Below are positions 1 through 8,247 of a DNA stretch of 64,000 nucleotides, piece after piece. Below the pieces are notes generated by a model. That model worked only from the letters and a program-made list of their open reading frames with translations. It was not told the origin of the DNA and made no database searches. The position numbers and the translations under genes are program-made. The stretch is from assembly GCF_002224365.1 (NCBI RefSeq), contig NZ_CP022437.1, forward strand, positions 2,170,001-2,234,000, read 5' to 3'. Origin of the DNA: Virgibacillus necropolis. Lineage in GTDB: Bacteria > Bacillota > Bacilli > Bacillales > Amphibacillaceae. Positions within the stretch are counted from its first letter, which is position 1. Each line of letters begins with the position of its first letter.

Positions 1-309
1 AATCTTGGTGAGTTTGGTTTTATTCAATATAGACAGGCGGTAGCCATTTACGAATATATACCCAAGTTTAGGTATATAAAAGAAATGAATAATCCAGAAG
101 TGAAAAAGTATATAACTGAAACTATTGATGGTTATTTGGGTGAATTTTCGATAAATGAAGAAGAACATCGAAAAAATGTCGAAAGAATTTCTTTTCAGCC
201 TAATATGGGTGATTTAACCAAAGAAGAACACATTGAAATAGAAAAAAGTATAATTTATAAAAATTTAGCAGAAATAAATGCATCTACAAGAAAAGAATTG
301 AGATTGTAA
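1..309 (+). CDS. 3' end of a hypothetical protein gene (5' end outside the window)
   Basis: The frame is open from base 1 to the TAA at 307-309, so this is the C-terminal part (102 residues visible) of a longer gene. An internal ATG at 85 has no ribosome binding site, so I do not treat it as the start. The protein is hydrophilic and rich in Glu, Lys and Ile, with no membrane segment or signal peptide in the visible part. I do not recognise the family. Confidence 0.6.
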   Translation, partial: NLGEFGFIQYRQAVAIYEYIPKFRYIKEMNNPEVKKYITETIDGYLGEFSINEEEHRKNVERISFQPNMGDLTKEEHIEIEKSIIYKNLAEINASTRKELRL

Positions 310-480
310 TTATACTTTTGATTAAAACATGACAGGGAGATTTCTATGGAAAACCATTGAGAAACGCTTGAAAGGTTTAATGTATTTTGATTGAGGTGAT
401 GGGGGGGTCTTGAAGAGAGGAATCTTGGACCATTATTAAAAAATTATATTGTCACTTCAAAATTAGCGTGGGGGGTAAAT

Positions 481-786
481 ATGAAATATTTCGATAGAGA
501 GGAAAATCCTGAACATCCAAATCAAATTTTTAAGTATCAAAAATATGAAATACCATTACAGGAAATAATGCTCATTAAGAAGCATAAGACGGAATCGGTA
601 ACCTATGCCTTATATAGTGAAGAAGGGATGGTTTATTTACTAACAGAAGTTTCGGTTAGCAATAATTGTATATGTGGTTATGGCACCTATAGTACACCAT
701 ATTGTAAAATTGAAGAAATCAATAAATATTCTTTGGATACATTAGATAAGCATGCTTACAACTGGTATATGACACAAGCGAAATAA
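481..786 (+). CDS. hypothetical protein, 101 aa
   Basis: ATG preceded by a strong purine-rich site (GGGGGGTAAAT). The product is soluble-looking, with a charged N-terminus, a central hydrophobic beta-like stretch around residues 40-58 and a CICGYG motif near residue 63. There is no signal peptide or transmembrane helix. I do not recognise the family. It lies between the incomplete gene at the window start and a short coding remnant, in a zone where several neighbours are broken. Confidence 0.6.
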   Translation: MKYFDREENPEHPNQIFKYQKYEIPLQEIMLIKKHKTESVTYALYSEEGMVYLLTEVSVSNNCICGYGTYSTPYCKIEEINKYSLDTLDKHAYNWYMTQAK

Positions 787-924
787 TTGAAATGTAGACG
801 TTCCTTATATGCTAAGTACATAAGTACATCAGAAGATATGGAAGAAGTCCAAATAGAAGATATACATAAAATGCTGGATTCGTACACCCACAACCCTAAT
901 TATGTTCAGTTTATTGCGGAGTAA
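787..924 (+). pseudogene. short coding remnant directly after the 101-aa gene
   Basis: A 45-codon frame opens with TTG right behind the previous stop and ends at TAA 922-924. The second half (EDMEEVQIEDIHKMLDSY) looks like real protein, but no ribosome binding site precedes TTG 787 or the internal ATG 838. I read it as the tail of a lost gene. It could also be a very small real protein. Confidence 0.3.
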
Positions 925-960
925 TAATGAGATGGAAAAAGTTCTATTGGAGGTGAAATA

Positions 961-1506
961 GTGAAGAATAAATTAATACCAATCTATAGGGAACAGGAGA
1001 TTTATACCTTGTTCTATGACACAGTACATGAAAAGCTGGTTTTGTTTCCGCATCGTAAAAATGCACCGTTGGCCTATGTATATTTAATAATTTTAGTTCT
1101 ACTTGGATCATGGTATTTTAATGATATTTATCAGCCGTATAAGGATCCCTTATTCAATATTATTTTATTTTTGGTGGTTATAGTATTTAGCTATGTCTTC
1201 GCAAAAATCTTTATGAACTCATATTATATTCAAAGAACGGAAGAAACCGTTTATTTAGATAACGAAAGTATGGAAAACTGTGCTATTCAAGGGATGAAAC
1301 AGCTGAGAATGGAGTTATACCTCGGTGGAGGAATAAGTGTTTTATTCACTGTAGCTGGTTTTGCTTTATTTTTTATCTTTAGTCAACTTGTTCTGTTAAC
1401 CTTTGGTGGTTTAGGCGTTGTTGCTATTTTTCTTATCCTTTTAACCAGACCGTTTACGCGGATTAAAGTACTAAAAAAGTTTCAAAGTAAAGAAATCAGG
1501 CTATGA
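961..1506 (+). CDS. hypothetical integral membrane protein, 181 aa
   Basis: GTG start with GGAGGTGAAATA just upstream. Four probable transmembrane segments are visible at about residues 37-53, 64-84, 117-138 and 140-160, and the last two are nearly continuous. A charged 30-residue loop separates the two pairs. The C-terminus is basic and cytosolic-looking. No catalytic motif is visible. The family is not recognised. It may be an accessory membrane protein of the locus cut by the left window edge, but that is only a guess from position. Confidence 0.6.
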   Translation: MKNKLIPIYREQEIYTLFYDTVHEKLVLFPHRKNAPLAYVYLIILVLLGSWYFNDIYQPYKDPLFNIILFLVVIVFSYVFAKIFMNSYYIQRTEETVYLDNESMENCAIQGMKQLRMELYLGGGISVLFTVAGFALFFIFSQLVLLTFGGLGVVAIFLILLTRPFTRIKVLKKFQSKEIRL

Positions 1507-1594
1507 CCCTTCTTCACGGAGATAGTGGTTCTGATGCTCAATATGAATGAGATAATAACCCTAAAATATTGTTGAAACTGTGGAAGAACACTAA

Positions 1595-1741
1595 GGGGTT
1601 AAAATAGCTGCTCCAGAGGAGATTGCATATATAAATGGCTGGATATCAGATATAGAACTCAGAAGTAGTGGTGAGCAGTTGAGCAAAACTAGTTATGGTC
1701 AGTACTTATTAAAAGTTGCAAATGGGGAAATCAAATACTAG
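1595..1741 (+). pseudogene. rmlA: C-terminal remnant of glucose-1-phosphate thymidylyltransferase (rmlA)
   Basis: After a TAA at 1592-1594 a 48-residue frame reads through APEEIAYINGWISD and SYGQYLLKVANGEIKY to TAG 1739-1741. The words PEEIAY and YGQYLL are the usual end of RmlA/RfbA, the enzyme making dTDP-glucose. About 240 N-terminal residues, including the nucleotide-binding part, are missing. The fragment lies 17 bp upstream of rmlC, the normal gene order, so it is what remains of a rhamnose operon. Confidence 0.75.
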
Positions 1742-1758
1742 AAAGGGAAGGTATTTCA

Positions 1759-2322
1759 ATGAAAATCATAGAAACTGAACTGAAAGGTGTATGTTTGATA
1801 AAACCGCAATTTTTTGGTGATGGCATTGGATGGTTTATAGAAAGTTATAATTACATTCGCTTTCAAGAAGCAGGGATAGATATTAAATTCACACAAGAAA
1901 GTCATTGTTTTTCCGCTTCAAAGGGAACTATAAGAGGGTTAAATTATAAAATGAATCCAAAAGCACAAACGAAATTAGTGCGCTGTATAAAAGGTGCTAT
2001 TTTTGATGTAGCAGTAGATATTAGAAAAGATAGCGAGAATTACGGGAAATGGTATGGCGTAGAATTAACAGAAGAAAATAGAAAACAACTACTTGTTCCA
2101 AAAGGTTTTGCACATGGTTTTATGTCATTAACTGATAATGTCGAAGTGCAATACAAAATGGATGAAATCTCTTCTCCAGGGCATGAAAGAAAAATCTTAT
2201 GGAGTGATCCTAATATAAATATTGATTGGCCACTTGAAGTTAAACCAGTCTTATCTGTTAAAGACAAAAATGCTCTTACTCTGAAAGACGCAGATAATAA
2301 CTTTTCAGCGGAGGAATACTAA
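1759..2322 (+). CDS. rmlC: RmlC-like protein (dTDP-4-dehydrorhamnose 3,5-epimerase family) lacking catalytic residues
   Basis: A full-length cupin of the RmlC family (187 aa; usual size 180-190) with GGAAGG eight bases before ATG. Family blocks are clear: KLVRC at about 75, DVAVDIR near 86, VPKGFAHGF near 114, ILWSDP near 147. RmlC epimerises dTDP-4-keto-6-deoxyglucose at C3 and C5 in dTDP-rhamnose synthesis. The catalytic His of the RGLHYQ motif is Asn here (RGLNYK), and the Tyr pair usually found before the APE segment is Ile-Ser. It sits between an rmlA tail and an rmlD stub. I infer a catalytically dead or re-purposed protein in a decaying operon. Fold assignment is secure, activity is doubtful. 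Confidence 0.85.
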   Translation: MKIIETELKGVCLIKPQFFGDGIGWFIESYNYIRFQEAGIDIKFTQESHCFSASKGTIRGLNYKMNPKAQTKLVRCIKGAIFDVAVDIRKDSENYGKWYGVELTEENRKQLLVPKGFAHGFMSLTDNVEVQYKMDEISSPGHERKILWSDPNINIDWPLEVKPVLSVKDKNALTLKDADNNFSAEEY

Positions 2323-2381
2323 TGAAAATTTTAGTGACAGGATATAATGGGCAGTTAGGGTATGATGTAGTTAGTGACTAA
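2322..2381 (+). pseudogene. rmlD: N-terminal stub of dTDP-4-dehydrorhamnose reductase (rmlD)
   Basis: The ATG overlaps the rmlC stop (TAATG), the normal translational coupling in rml operons. The 19 residues MKILVTGYNGQLGYDV are the Rossmann GxxGxxG start of RmlD. TAA follows at 2379-2381, where the sequence switches to an unrelated methyltransferase fragment. More than 90 percent of the gene is gone. Confidence 0.8.
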
Positions 2382-2383
2382 AG

Positions 2384-2899
2384 GTGGCTAAAACTAAACA
2401 TAGTTCTGATTGTGTCAGATGGATTCACGGTGATGCATTGAATCTTCCACCATTGAAGGTTGATATTGTAACGATGACTGCTAACGTTGCTCAAGTCTTT
2501 CAGATCGATGAGGAGTGGAAGGAGACATTGCTTGCGATTCGGGATGTACTGCGTCCATGCGAACGATTGGTGTTTGAAACACGGAAACCTGAGTCACAGG
2601 CATGGCTGAAATGGGACAAGCAGAATAGCTAAAAGCGGATTGATGTATCCAACCGTGATATTGTCGAAGGATGGGCAGATGTTACTGACGTTCAAGATTC
2701 CTTGGTGTCTTTTCGATGGACTTATGCTTTCTAGAGCGATAGTGCCATAATTACATCGGATACGATGTTGCGATTTAGGAGTATTTATGAAATCACCGAA
2801 TCTCTTAGGGATGTTGGATTCTCTGTGGAAGATGTAAGAGAAGCTCCAGATCGTCTAGGACAAGAATACGTTTTTATTGCACACCTCCCAACGACTTAA
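2384..2899 (+). pseudogene. class I SAM-dependent methyltransferase remnant with two in-frame stops
   Basis: One frame runs from 2384 to 2899 and is interrupted by TAA at 2630-2632 and TAG near 2732. The part before the first stop has GDALNLPPLKVDIVTMTANV and a VLRPCERLVFET strand, as in motifs II-V of class I methyltransferases. The part after it ends with a typical C-terminal sheet (DVGFSVEDVREAP). The SAM-binding motif I and the N-terminus are absent, because the gene begins right behind the rmlD stub. These are substitutions in one frame, so assembly indels do not explain the damage. Confidence 0.75.
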
Positions 2900-3048
2900 C
2901 TTAATTTGGATGTAAATTGAAAAAACAAGATTATTTATTTTACATAAGTTGAGAGTTACTTTAATAAAGTGTCGGCTTTTTTCTTATTGTACATACGAGG
3001 GCGTATCTACAGTATCGCCACACTACAATGTACTGAACAATCTTCCGA

Positions 3049-3119
3049 ACGGGGCGCGCGATCCTTTAATAAAGATCAGCGCTCATTTTTCCTTTAAAGG
3101 GCCCTATTGCTGAATAAGG
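3049..3119 (+). repeat. intergenic repeat, modules A and B
   Basis: GGGGCGCGCGATCCTTTAAT (module A variant), then AGATCAGCGCTCATTTTTCC, then module B ending GCTGAATAAGG. Nearly the same order and spacing recur at 57394-57463. It forms the left edge of the duplicated 300-bp cassette. Confidence 0.75.
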
Positions 3120-3411
3120 CTTATTAAATTAACTGGCAGGATAGCTGGCTATAAAATGTTGATTTTATTTAGTTGAAGTAAAATAGGATGGTGTGATTAA
3201 ACATGATGAAAAAACATAGTAAGCTAGGGAAGGTAATTGGTTGGTTAGGTTTTCTGTTTTTCATATCAGGATTATTATTTTTTAGTAAAAGTGGTGTGAT
3301 GGCAGAAGATATTCCAGAAGTCTTCTATCCTTTGCCTTACCATCAATCATAATAGGGATAATTCTACTCGTTATTTCTAATTTCTTTAAAAAGAAAAAGT
3401 AGTTCCAGAAT
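3112..3411 (+). repeat. copy 1 of a duplicated 300-bp gene cassette
   Basis: Bases 3112-3411 are almost identical to 46757-47057, including about 90 bp of upstream DNA, the small membrane gene and the first bases after its stop. Identity begins inside module B (GAATAAGG) and ends at TTCCAGAAT, where copy 2 continues into CGGGCCATTT (another module B) and this copy continues into IS110 DNA. Differences are a few substitutions and one missing base. Confidence 0.9.
3204..3402 (+). pseudogene. frameshifted copy of a 66-aa small membrane protein
   Basis: This copy starts ATGATG where the intact copy at 46848 has ATGACC. It stays parallel until CCTTTGCC (about 3341) in place of CCTCTTGCC, a one-base loss. 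After it the frame ends in HQS, and the second transmembrane helix and Lys-rich tail are lost. The 3' DNA is still nearly unchanged, so the duplication or the mutation is recent. Confidence 0.85.
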
Positions 3412-4157
3412 ACCATCCGAATATACATCTGCAGGCTGAGAATATGACCACGGCAGATGGGGTGCTGAAAAGGATTGCGATTCGCCGCATCCTTTAACTG
3501 GGCTGCCTTATCCAAAAGCCATGCATGGGAACGTCTTGCCCCAAATTGACACATATTAGTGGCTAACGTCTCTTGAGAGACCTCTTGAATATCCGCAGAA
3601 GTCGGATAATAGAGTAAGGTGTAGAGCGATAACTTTCCACAAAGATCACTGAATAAATTATGAAATTCTGGGAAAATTTGGTCCAGAGCAGCCCGGAACT
3701 GAAGCTTGATCTCTACATAGCTATCTGTTAAAGCGCTGTGCTGTCTAGTTAACTGACGTAGATTTAGGTATTGTTCCGTTTTTCTCTGAAAGACTTCCAA
3801 ATCTTCTTTGTAGTATAGCTCCCCCAGATGGAAGGCATCGATTTTGTCTGTTTTCACTTTGCGCAGACTTGTTTTTCTAGCCTCATAAGAAACCACTGGG
3901 TTGATTAAATAGTACGTTACATCATGGTTCTCAAGAAATTGAAGCACAGGCTCATGATAGTGTCCAGTAGATTCAAAGATGACAGCCGGAGGCTGACCAG
4001 AAACCTGTTCCACTTCCTGGTAAAACTGATAAAAAGCGTGAAGCCCCTGTAGATCATGAGCAAATTTAAAGCTTTGCTTATAAGTCTCTTTCCTTTGTAA
4101 AAAGGCTTGGACCTGGCTTTCGCCTTTTGCGATATCCAGACCAATAACAGGATCCAT
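3282..4157 (-). pseudogene. IS110-family transposase, 3'-truncated and reading into duplicated DNA
   Basis: From ATG 4155-4157 the protein opens with DPVIGLDIAKG and has FESTGHYH (near residue 63) and KTDKIDAFHLG (near 100), the DEDD RuvC-like residues of IS110 transposases. IS110 sequence ends near 3412, after about 248 residues. The remaining 43 codons are the antisense strand of the duplicated membrane gene. The C-terminal Tnp domain with the catalytic Ser is missing (family length is near 400), so the enzyme should be inactive. The break coincides with the end of the 300-bp duplicated cassette. Confidence 0.85.
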
Positions 4158-4198
4158 ATGAAATACAACTCCTTTAAAAGATTCGCTGGTACGGCCTT

Positions 4199-4407
4199 AC
4201 ATCACTTGTAGTGTCATAGCTTCGCTTTTTATACGGGATCTAAGTCCCAACCAGCCTCAAACATGTTTCTACAAGGAAGGGGTGGACAGTATTACGGACG
4301 GGATCAAGTCCCACGGGCGCGAGCGTCCTACCCCGGCTTCCTCAAGCATAAAAACCTATTAAGAATAGGTCAACCAGAAATGACTGGTTAACCATATAAT
4401 ACGATCG
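4199..4407 (-). mobile_element. IS110 non-coding end, copy 1 (upstream of the transposase)
   Basis: About 210 bp between the transposase start and the intergenic repeat at 4407. A second copy without transposase lies at 43355-43563. IS110-group elements carry a long non-coding end upstream of the transposase that encodes a bridge RNA (family knowledge). Visible hairpins: GGGATctaagTCCC (4233), a GGAC/GTCC stem (4296-4328), CCTATTaagAATAGG, and ACCAGaaatgaCTGGT. Identity with the other copy stops in AATACGATCGG, inside the repeat. Confidence 0.75.
4296..4328. ncRNA. candidate bridge-RNA guide loop of IS110 copy 1
   Basis: A stem GGAC (4296-4299) / GTCC (4325-4328) encloses GGGATcaagTCCC and then CGGGCGC (4314-4320). 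CGGGCGC is the core of the intergenic repeat into which this IS end runs. The loop differs from copy 2 at the bases around these words. The RNA itself is inferred from the IS110 family, not seen. Confidence 0.35.
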
Positions 4408-4415
4408 GACGCAAT

Positions 4416-4454
4416 AGCTGAAGATTGATGTAATGTAAAGGTCTTCAGCTTTTC
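4416..4454. terminator. hairpin terminator inside a repeat copy
   Basis: AGCTGAAGA (4416-4424) pairs with TCTTCAGCT (4442-4450), followed by TTTT. It directly follows ATCGGACGCAAT, a module A variant abutting the IS110 end, and shows module A acting as the 5' part of a terminator. Confidence 0.6.
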
Positions 4455-4487
4455 CCTACTTACGAAAGGTCAATTTATTGAATAGAA

Positions 4488-4790
4488 GTGATATTTGTTT
4501 TGCGAAAATGTGTAAACTGCAATAAACAATCTAGTTGGTATAAGATCTATAAATATTTTTTGTGGTTACATAATAAATCAATTGAATGTGATAACTGTGG
4601 TGCAGAACATAAAATATCCATTCCTGGAAGGTTTGCTTTTGTATCCTTGACTGTTATACCAGCAATAATATTTATGAATTACCTTTCGCCCTTTGGCAAT
4701 TTTTTTGTGACTCTTGGAATAGGAATTGTTATTTTAACTGTGGGTTCTTTGTTGACGCCATATTTCGTTGAATTCAAAGAGGCTGTATGA
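4488..4790 (+). CDS. small zinc-ribbon membrane protein of the cxxc_20_cxxc type, 100 aa
   Basis: GTG start; the site AAAGG lies about 20 bases upstream, so the exact start is uncertain. The N-terminus has CVNC (residues 8-11) and CDNC (34-37) separated by about 22 residues, the pattern of the cxxc_20_cxxc family. Two transmembrane helices follow at about 50-67 and 72-92. The four Cys probably hold zinc on the cytosolic face. Function is unknown in the family. A second member is at 46431. It stands alone behind a terminator. Confidence 0.65.
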   Translation: MIFVLRKCVNCNKQSSWYKIYKYFLWLHNKSIECDNCGAEHKISIPGRFAFVSLTVIPAIIFMNYLSPFGNFFVTLGIGIVILTVGSLLTPYFVEFKEAV

Positions 4791-4844
4791 CTTTAATATT
4801 ATTTATTGCTCTTTGTTTCCGATAAGATGAGGTTAACTGGGAAA

Positions 4845-5396
4845 TTACTTCATATTTTCAAAAGGAAAATTAAAATATAACAAAATAAAGGTTGTAATCG
4901 GAATACCTAACAACCATGCCCACAGTGGTCGGCTGTGGTGGAGACGTAATATGGGGAACATGACACAATTAAAGAGAACAGACCAAAAAAAATTCCAGCC
5001 ATTATGATAAGTCGTTAACCCGAATTGAATCGCAATAAATTCAGTCAAACTAAACATGAAAACCCAAAATGTCATGTGAACTATCTGTACTATCCACTTT
5101 TTTGGGTAATTAGAAAGGAAAATCAATACAACAGGTGGAAACATGACAAAAACAATTAAAAACTCAGTCAATGTATGATTTGGTAAAACAAATGATTCTT
5201 CAAACCTCCACAGTGAATGGTTGTACATTAAAATGCTACTAAAAAGGTTCAAACAGATCATAAATAGGATGGTTGGATAGTACTGCTTCCAATTTCTCCA
5301 GTCACTCCAAAAAAAGGCGGATATAATAAAAATTATAGGCTGAATCACCTGGAGAAAGATTGAGCTAAGAATATATCCCATATATTCACACTCCAA
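4845..5396 (-). CDS. CBO0543-family integral membrane protein, 183 aa
   Basis: Five or six transmembrane helices and the conserved words of the CBO0543 family (MTFWVFMFSLTEFI; NGWNFFWSVLFN; FPILRLHHSRP). An in-frame ATG six codons downstream, with the residues MGYILSSIFL, is an alternative start. The family is widespread in bacilli and has no known function. Related genes are a truncated copy at 5633-5854 and a shorter member at 20250. Confidence 0.7.
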   Translation of the reverse strand: MECEYMGYILSSIFLQVIQPIIFIISAFFWSDWRNWKQYYPTILFMICLNLFSSILMYNHSLWRFEESFVLPNHTLTEFLIVFVMFPPVVLIFLSNYPKKWIVQIVHMTFWVFMFSLTEFIAIQFGLTTYHNGWNFFWSVLFNCVMFPILRLHHSRPLWAWLLGIPITTFILLYFNFPFENMK

Positions 5397-5632
5397 TGGC
5401 TAGTTATTTTGCTTATATCTTGCTAATGTACCGAGTGGATAAGTATGCCTGTAAGTAGGACAGCAGGCTCCTTTCGTCCATGTCTATGTGTGATATTCAA
5501 TGGATATCAGTATACTTCTCAAAAGTATTTCAATGATTGTTAATACGGAAATATATAATACACCTTGCAGGAGGATTCCAAAATATCTTGAATGATAAGT
5601 AGTCGATAAAAATAAATATTAACAATTGGAAA

Positions 5633-5854
5633 CTAAAGGTATTCAAAAAGAAAGCTGAAACCGAAATGGTCATCCAAAAACTTTACAGGGTAATGAAGCA
5701 TATTTTCCTCTACAACAATGGCACCAATAAGGATTGAAAAATAAGAGGTCAATAAATAAACTAAAATCCATTCTTTAAAAGGTAGCTTTCTTATGCTAAA
5801 ACACAATAGTGCAATGCCGATCAATAAAAATGCCCACAAAATAACGCTTTCCAT
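5633..5854 (-). pseudogene. CBO0543-like membrane protein, truncated (73 aa)
   Basis: Two hydrophobic helices (residues 4-20 and 28-48) are followed by MLHYPVKFLDDHFGFSF, resembling the first third of CBO0543 proteins, then a stop. The remaining helices are not found downstream. It lies 237 bp upstream of the complete CBO0543 gene on the same strand, so it may be a decayed paralogue. No good ribosome binding site is visible. Confidence 0.4.
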
Positions 5855-5936
5855 GGATCAATTCGGCTCCCTCTTCCAACTGACTTGCTATCCACCATAC
5901 ATTATAGCCAAGATGAACATCTTTATAATCCTTCAT
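5796..5936 (-). CDS. small ORF overlapping the truncated CBO0543 gene, 46 aa
   Basis: On the minus strand ATG 5934-5936 opens a frame with KDYKDVHLGYNVWWIASQ, which looks protein-like, and ends at TAG 5796-5798. The frame is open for a further 10 codons upstream (DLYKREIRKM). It overlaps the next gene by 59 bases in another frame, so at most one of the two is intact. I do not recognise it. Confidence 0.25.
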   Translation of the reverse strand: MKDYKDVHLGYNVWWIASQLEEGAELIHGKRYFVGIFIDRHCTIVF

Positions 5937-6207
5937 TTTTCGAATTTCCCGTTTGTATAAATCGATCGGCTATTACCTTGTATTCAATTGTTATCTGGTC
6001 GAAGACATTCTCGAAATGATTTTCCCAAAGATACGGGTTGGGTATTATTACGAAAGGGCCATATAGTAGAAGATCAATAGAAACTTTTCAGAAGGAAATT
6101 GAAATTGCAATTATGCTCGTGTTTTTCAAATAACGGTTTAGATTAGTAGAATAAGGGATCCTTAAAAATGCTACACTTAATGTAATTTAAATAAGGAGGT
6201 CATTCTA

Positions 6208-6273
6208 ATGATTCTACATCTAAGCATAAGCAAATTTTACACTGATACTAATTTTTTGGTAATTGATAAATAA
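6208..6273 (+). CDS. 21-codon leader ORF upstream of the phosphotransferase
   Basis: ATG 6208 has the best ribosome binding site in the neighbourhood (TAAGGAGGTCATTCTA). The frame encodes 21 residues and ends at TAA 6271-6273, only 18 bp before the phosphotransferase start. A strong site on such a short ORF suggests a leader peptide or the remains of a gene start. No attenuator hairpin is obvious. Confidence 0.4.
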   Translation: MILHLSISKFYTDTNFLVIDK

Positions 6274-6291
6274 CTGATAGAGGGGTATTAA

Positions 6292-7185
6292 ATGCATACT
6301 ATCAACGAAGGCTTAGTTAGAAAATTAATAAATAAACAATTCCCGGAATGGTCAAAATTAGAAATCAGACCTGTTAAAAACAGCGGAAATGATAATAGAA
6401 CGTTTCATTTAGGCGATCATATGAGTGTAAGGTTACCAAGTGCTGAATGTTATGTTCCTCAAGTGGAGAAAGAGCAAAAATGGCTACCAAAATTATCAAA
6501 AGAACTTTATTTACCTATTTCAACACCTATAGCAAAAGGGAACCCTAGTGAGGAATACCCATTCCCATGGTCTGTCAACAAGTGGTTAGAGGGAGAGACA
6601 TTGACTCTAGAAAATATTAATGATCCTAACCAATTTGCAAGAGAATTGGGAGCATTTTTAATTGAATTCCAATCTATTGATGCTAGTGGTGGTCCCTTAG
6701 CGGGGCAACATAATTTTTATAGGGGCGGAGATATTGCTGTTTACAATCAAGAGTCCAGAGATGCAATTGAACAAAATAAAGATACACTAAACGCTCCATT
6801 ATTGAACGAGATTTGGGAACTTGCATTAGATTCAAAATGGGCAGGAAATTCAGTTTGGGTTCATGGCGATATAGTACCTGGTAATATTCTAGTTAAAAAT
6901 GGGGAGCTTTATGCCATTATTGATTTCGGAATTTTAGGAGTAGGAGACCCATCTTGTGACGCTGCCATGGCATGGACTTTTTTTGATGATAATAGTAGAA
7001 AAATATTCAAAGCTGCATTAAATATGGATCAAGAAACTTGGAACAGAGCAAGAGGATGGGCTTTATGGAAGGCTTTAATTACTTACAATTGGAATAAACA
7101 TTCTAACAAAGTGATCGCAGAAGAATCATATAATATTATTAATACAATAGAAGGCGATTACGAAGTAGAAAAAACACTTAAATAA
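6292..7185 (+). CDS. aminoglycoside phosphotransferase-family kinase, 297 aa
   Basis: ATG with AGAGGGGTATTAA upstream. The kinase-like fold is shown by the nucleotide-binding region near residues 28-60, the Brenner motif HGDIVPGN (near 191) with catalytic Asp and Asn, and IDFGILGVGDPSCD (near 211) with the metal-binding Asp. The family phosphorylates aminoglycosides, choline, macrolides or other small hydroxyl compounds. The substrate cannot be told from sequence. The PWSVNKWLEGE hinge is typical of antibiotic and small-molecule kinases in bacilli. It is a single gene behind a 21-codon leader. Confidence 0.85.
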   Translation: MHTINEGLVRKLINKQFPEWSKLEIRPVKNSGNDNRTFHLGDHMSVRLPSAECYVPQVEKEQKWLPKLSKELYLPISTPIAKGNPSEEYPFPWSVNKWLEGETLTLENINDPNQFARELGAFLIEFQSIDASGGPLAGQHNFYRGGDIAVYNQESRDAIEQNKDTLNAPLLNEIWELALDSKWAGNSVWVHGDIVPGNILVKNGELYAIIDFGILGVGDPSCDAAMAWTFFDDNSRKIFKAALNMDQETWNRARGWALWKALITYNWNKHSNKVIAEESYNIINTIEGDYEVEKTLK

Positions 7186-7602
7186 AATTAAATTACAAAT
7201 AATATGGATTAGTTTATCTTATTCAATTAACGGTCGCATTTCTGAAATAAGATTATTTATTGTATTTAATGTATACAAAGATAGGACTTTACTTGGAGAG
7301 GTGGGGTATGATAGGCTCGGTTGCCTATGAAACCATTGCTTCAGCCTTTCAAGACAAATCGTACCCACAGAGGCTCCAAGTCAAGTTCTTAAACGCTTAT
7401 CGATGCCTACATGTACACAAAGATAAAAGGTGCATTTTATCAATGTATTGCCGATGATACTGTATATAATGGCCCGATTGTTAAGGACAGTCGCCTCCTC
7501 TTGTGCTAAAGGAGCAGAATAGTATAACAAGAAGGTATTCAATCAGCATACACAGAGGAAATAAGTTACAAAGTTTATCACTAATAAATAGGCGGTGAAT
7601 TC
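7186..7602 (+). other. intergenic region without a supported gene
   Basis: Contains a degenerate module A (GGTCGCATTTCTGAAATAAG, 7231-7250) and a B-like stretch near 7473. A 65-codon frame at 7260-7457 has no credible start site or recognisable protein pattern, and I do not call it. The segment may hold scrambled gene debris. Confidence 0.5.
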
Positions 7603-8125
7603 ATGAAGGCATTACTTGTTATAGATGTACAAAACGGATTAGTTAATAAGGGGAATTTTCAAGTAGAAATATCAAGAATAGAAAAAGTAATCGGGGATTT
7701 TAAAGAGAATGAAGAACCCGTTATTTTTATTAGACATTTGGATGATGCAGAAAACAGCCCACTTTATAAAGATTCTGCGGGGTCTGAACTACATAATTCA
7801 ATAAAAATATGCTGACCATATTATTGAGAAACAAACACCAAATTCTTTTCATAACACTAATTTAGAGGACATATTAAAAGTTACACATCTATTTATCACA
7901 GGTTTTAATACAGAATATTGTTGTTTGTTTACAGCAATTACTGCTTTTGATAGAGGTTACAAAGTTACCTTTTTAGAAGACGCAACTGCAACGGTTAACA
8001 CTGCTGATACATATGAAATGAAAGGATTAGATATAAGAGAATTTGTAGGTTCCGTTTTGTATGTGTCTAATATTATAGAAGTTTTGGAATATGCTAAGGA
8101 ATACAAACTTAACAAAACTGTTTAA
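7603..8125 (+). pseudogene. isochorismatase-family cysteine hydrolase, frameshifted
   Basis: Two frames together give a complete protein of about 173 residues. The first (7603-7815) has LLVIDVQNGLV with the catalytic Asp. The second, from about 7812, continues ADHIIEKQTPNSFHNTN and has TGFNTEYCC with the nucleophile Cys, then FLEDATATV. The join lies in the A-rich run AATAAAAATATG near 7803-7812, a one-base shift. The family hydrolyses amides or vinyl ethers such as nicotinamide and isochorismate. With one base corrected it would be intact, so an assembly error is possible. Confidence 0.85.
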
Positions 8126-8247
8126 GGTTCATACATTGGAAAATAAAATCTTGTGGATTATTGTACATAAATAATCGGTTGCTTTTTTTGTGAGACATAG
8201 CAATTAATAAAGAATAAATCAAGTAAGATTTAAAGGACGGTTTCTTG

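Noticed and set aside
7260-7457. 65-codon plus-strand frame after the phosphotransferase
   Set aside because: No ribosome binding site, no protein-like pattern, and it starts inside repeat debris.
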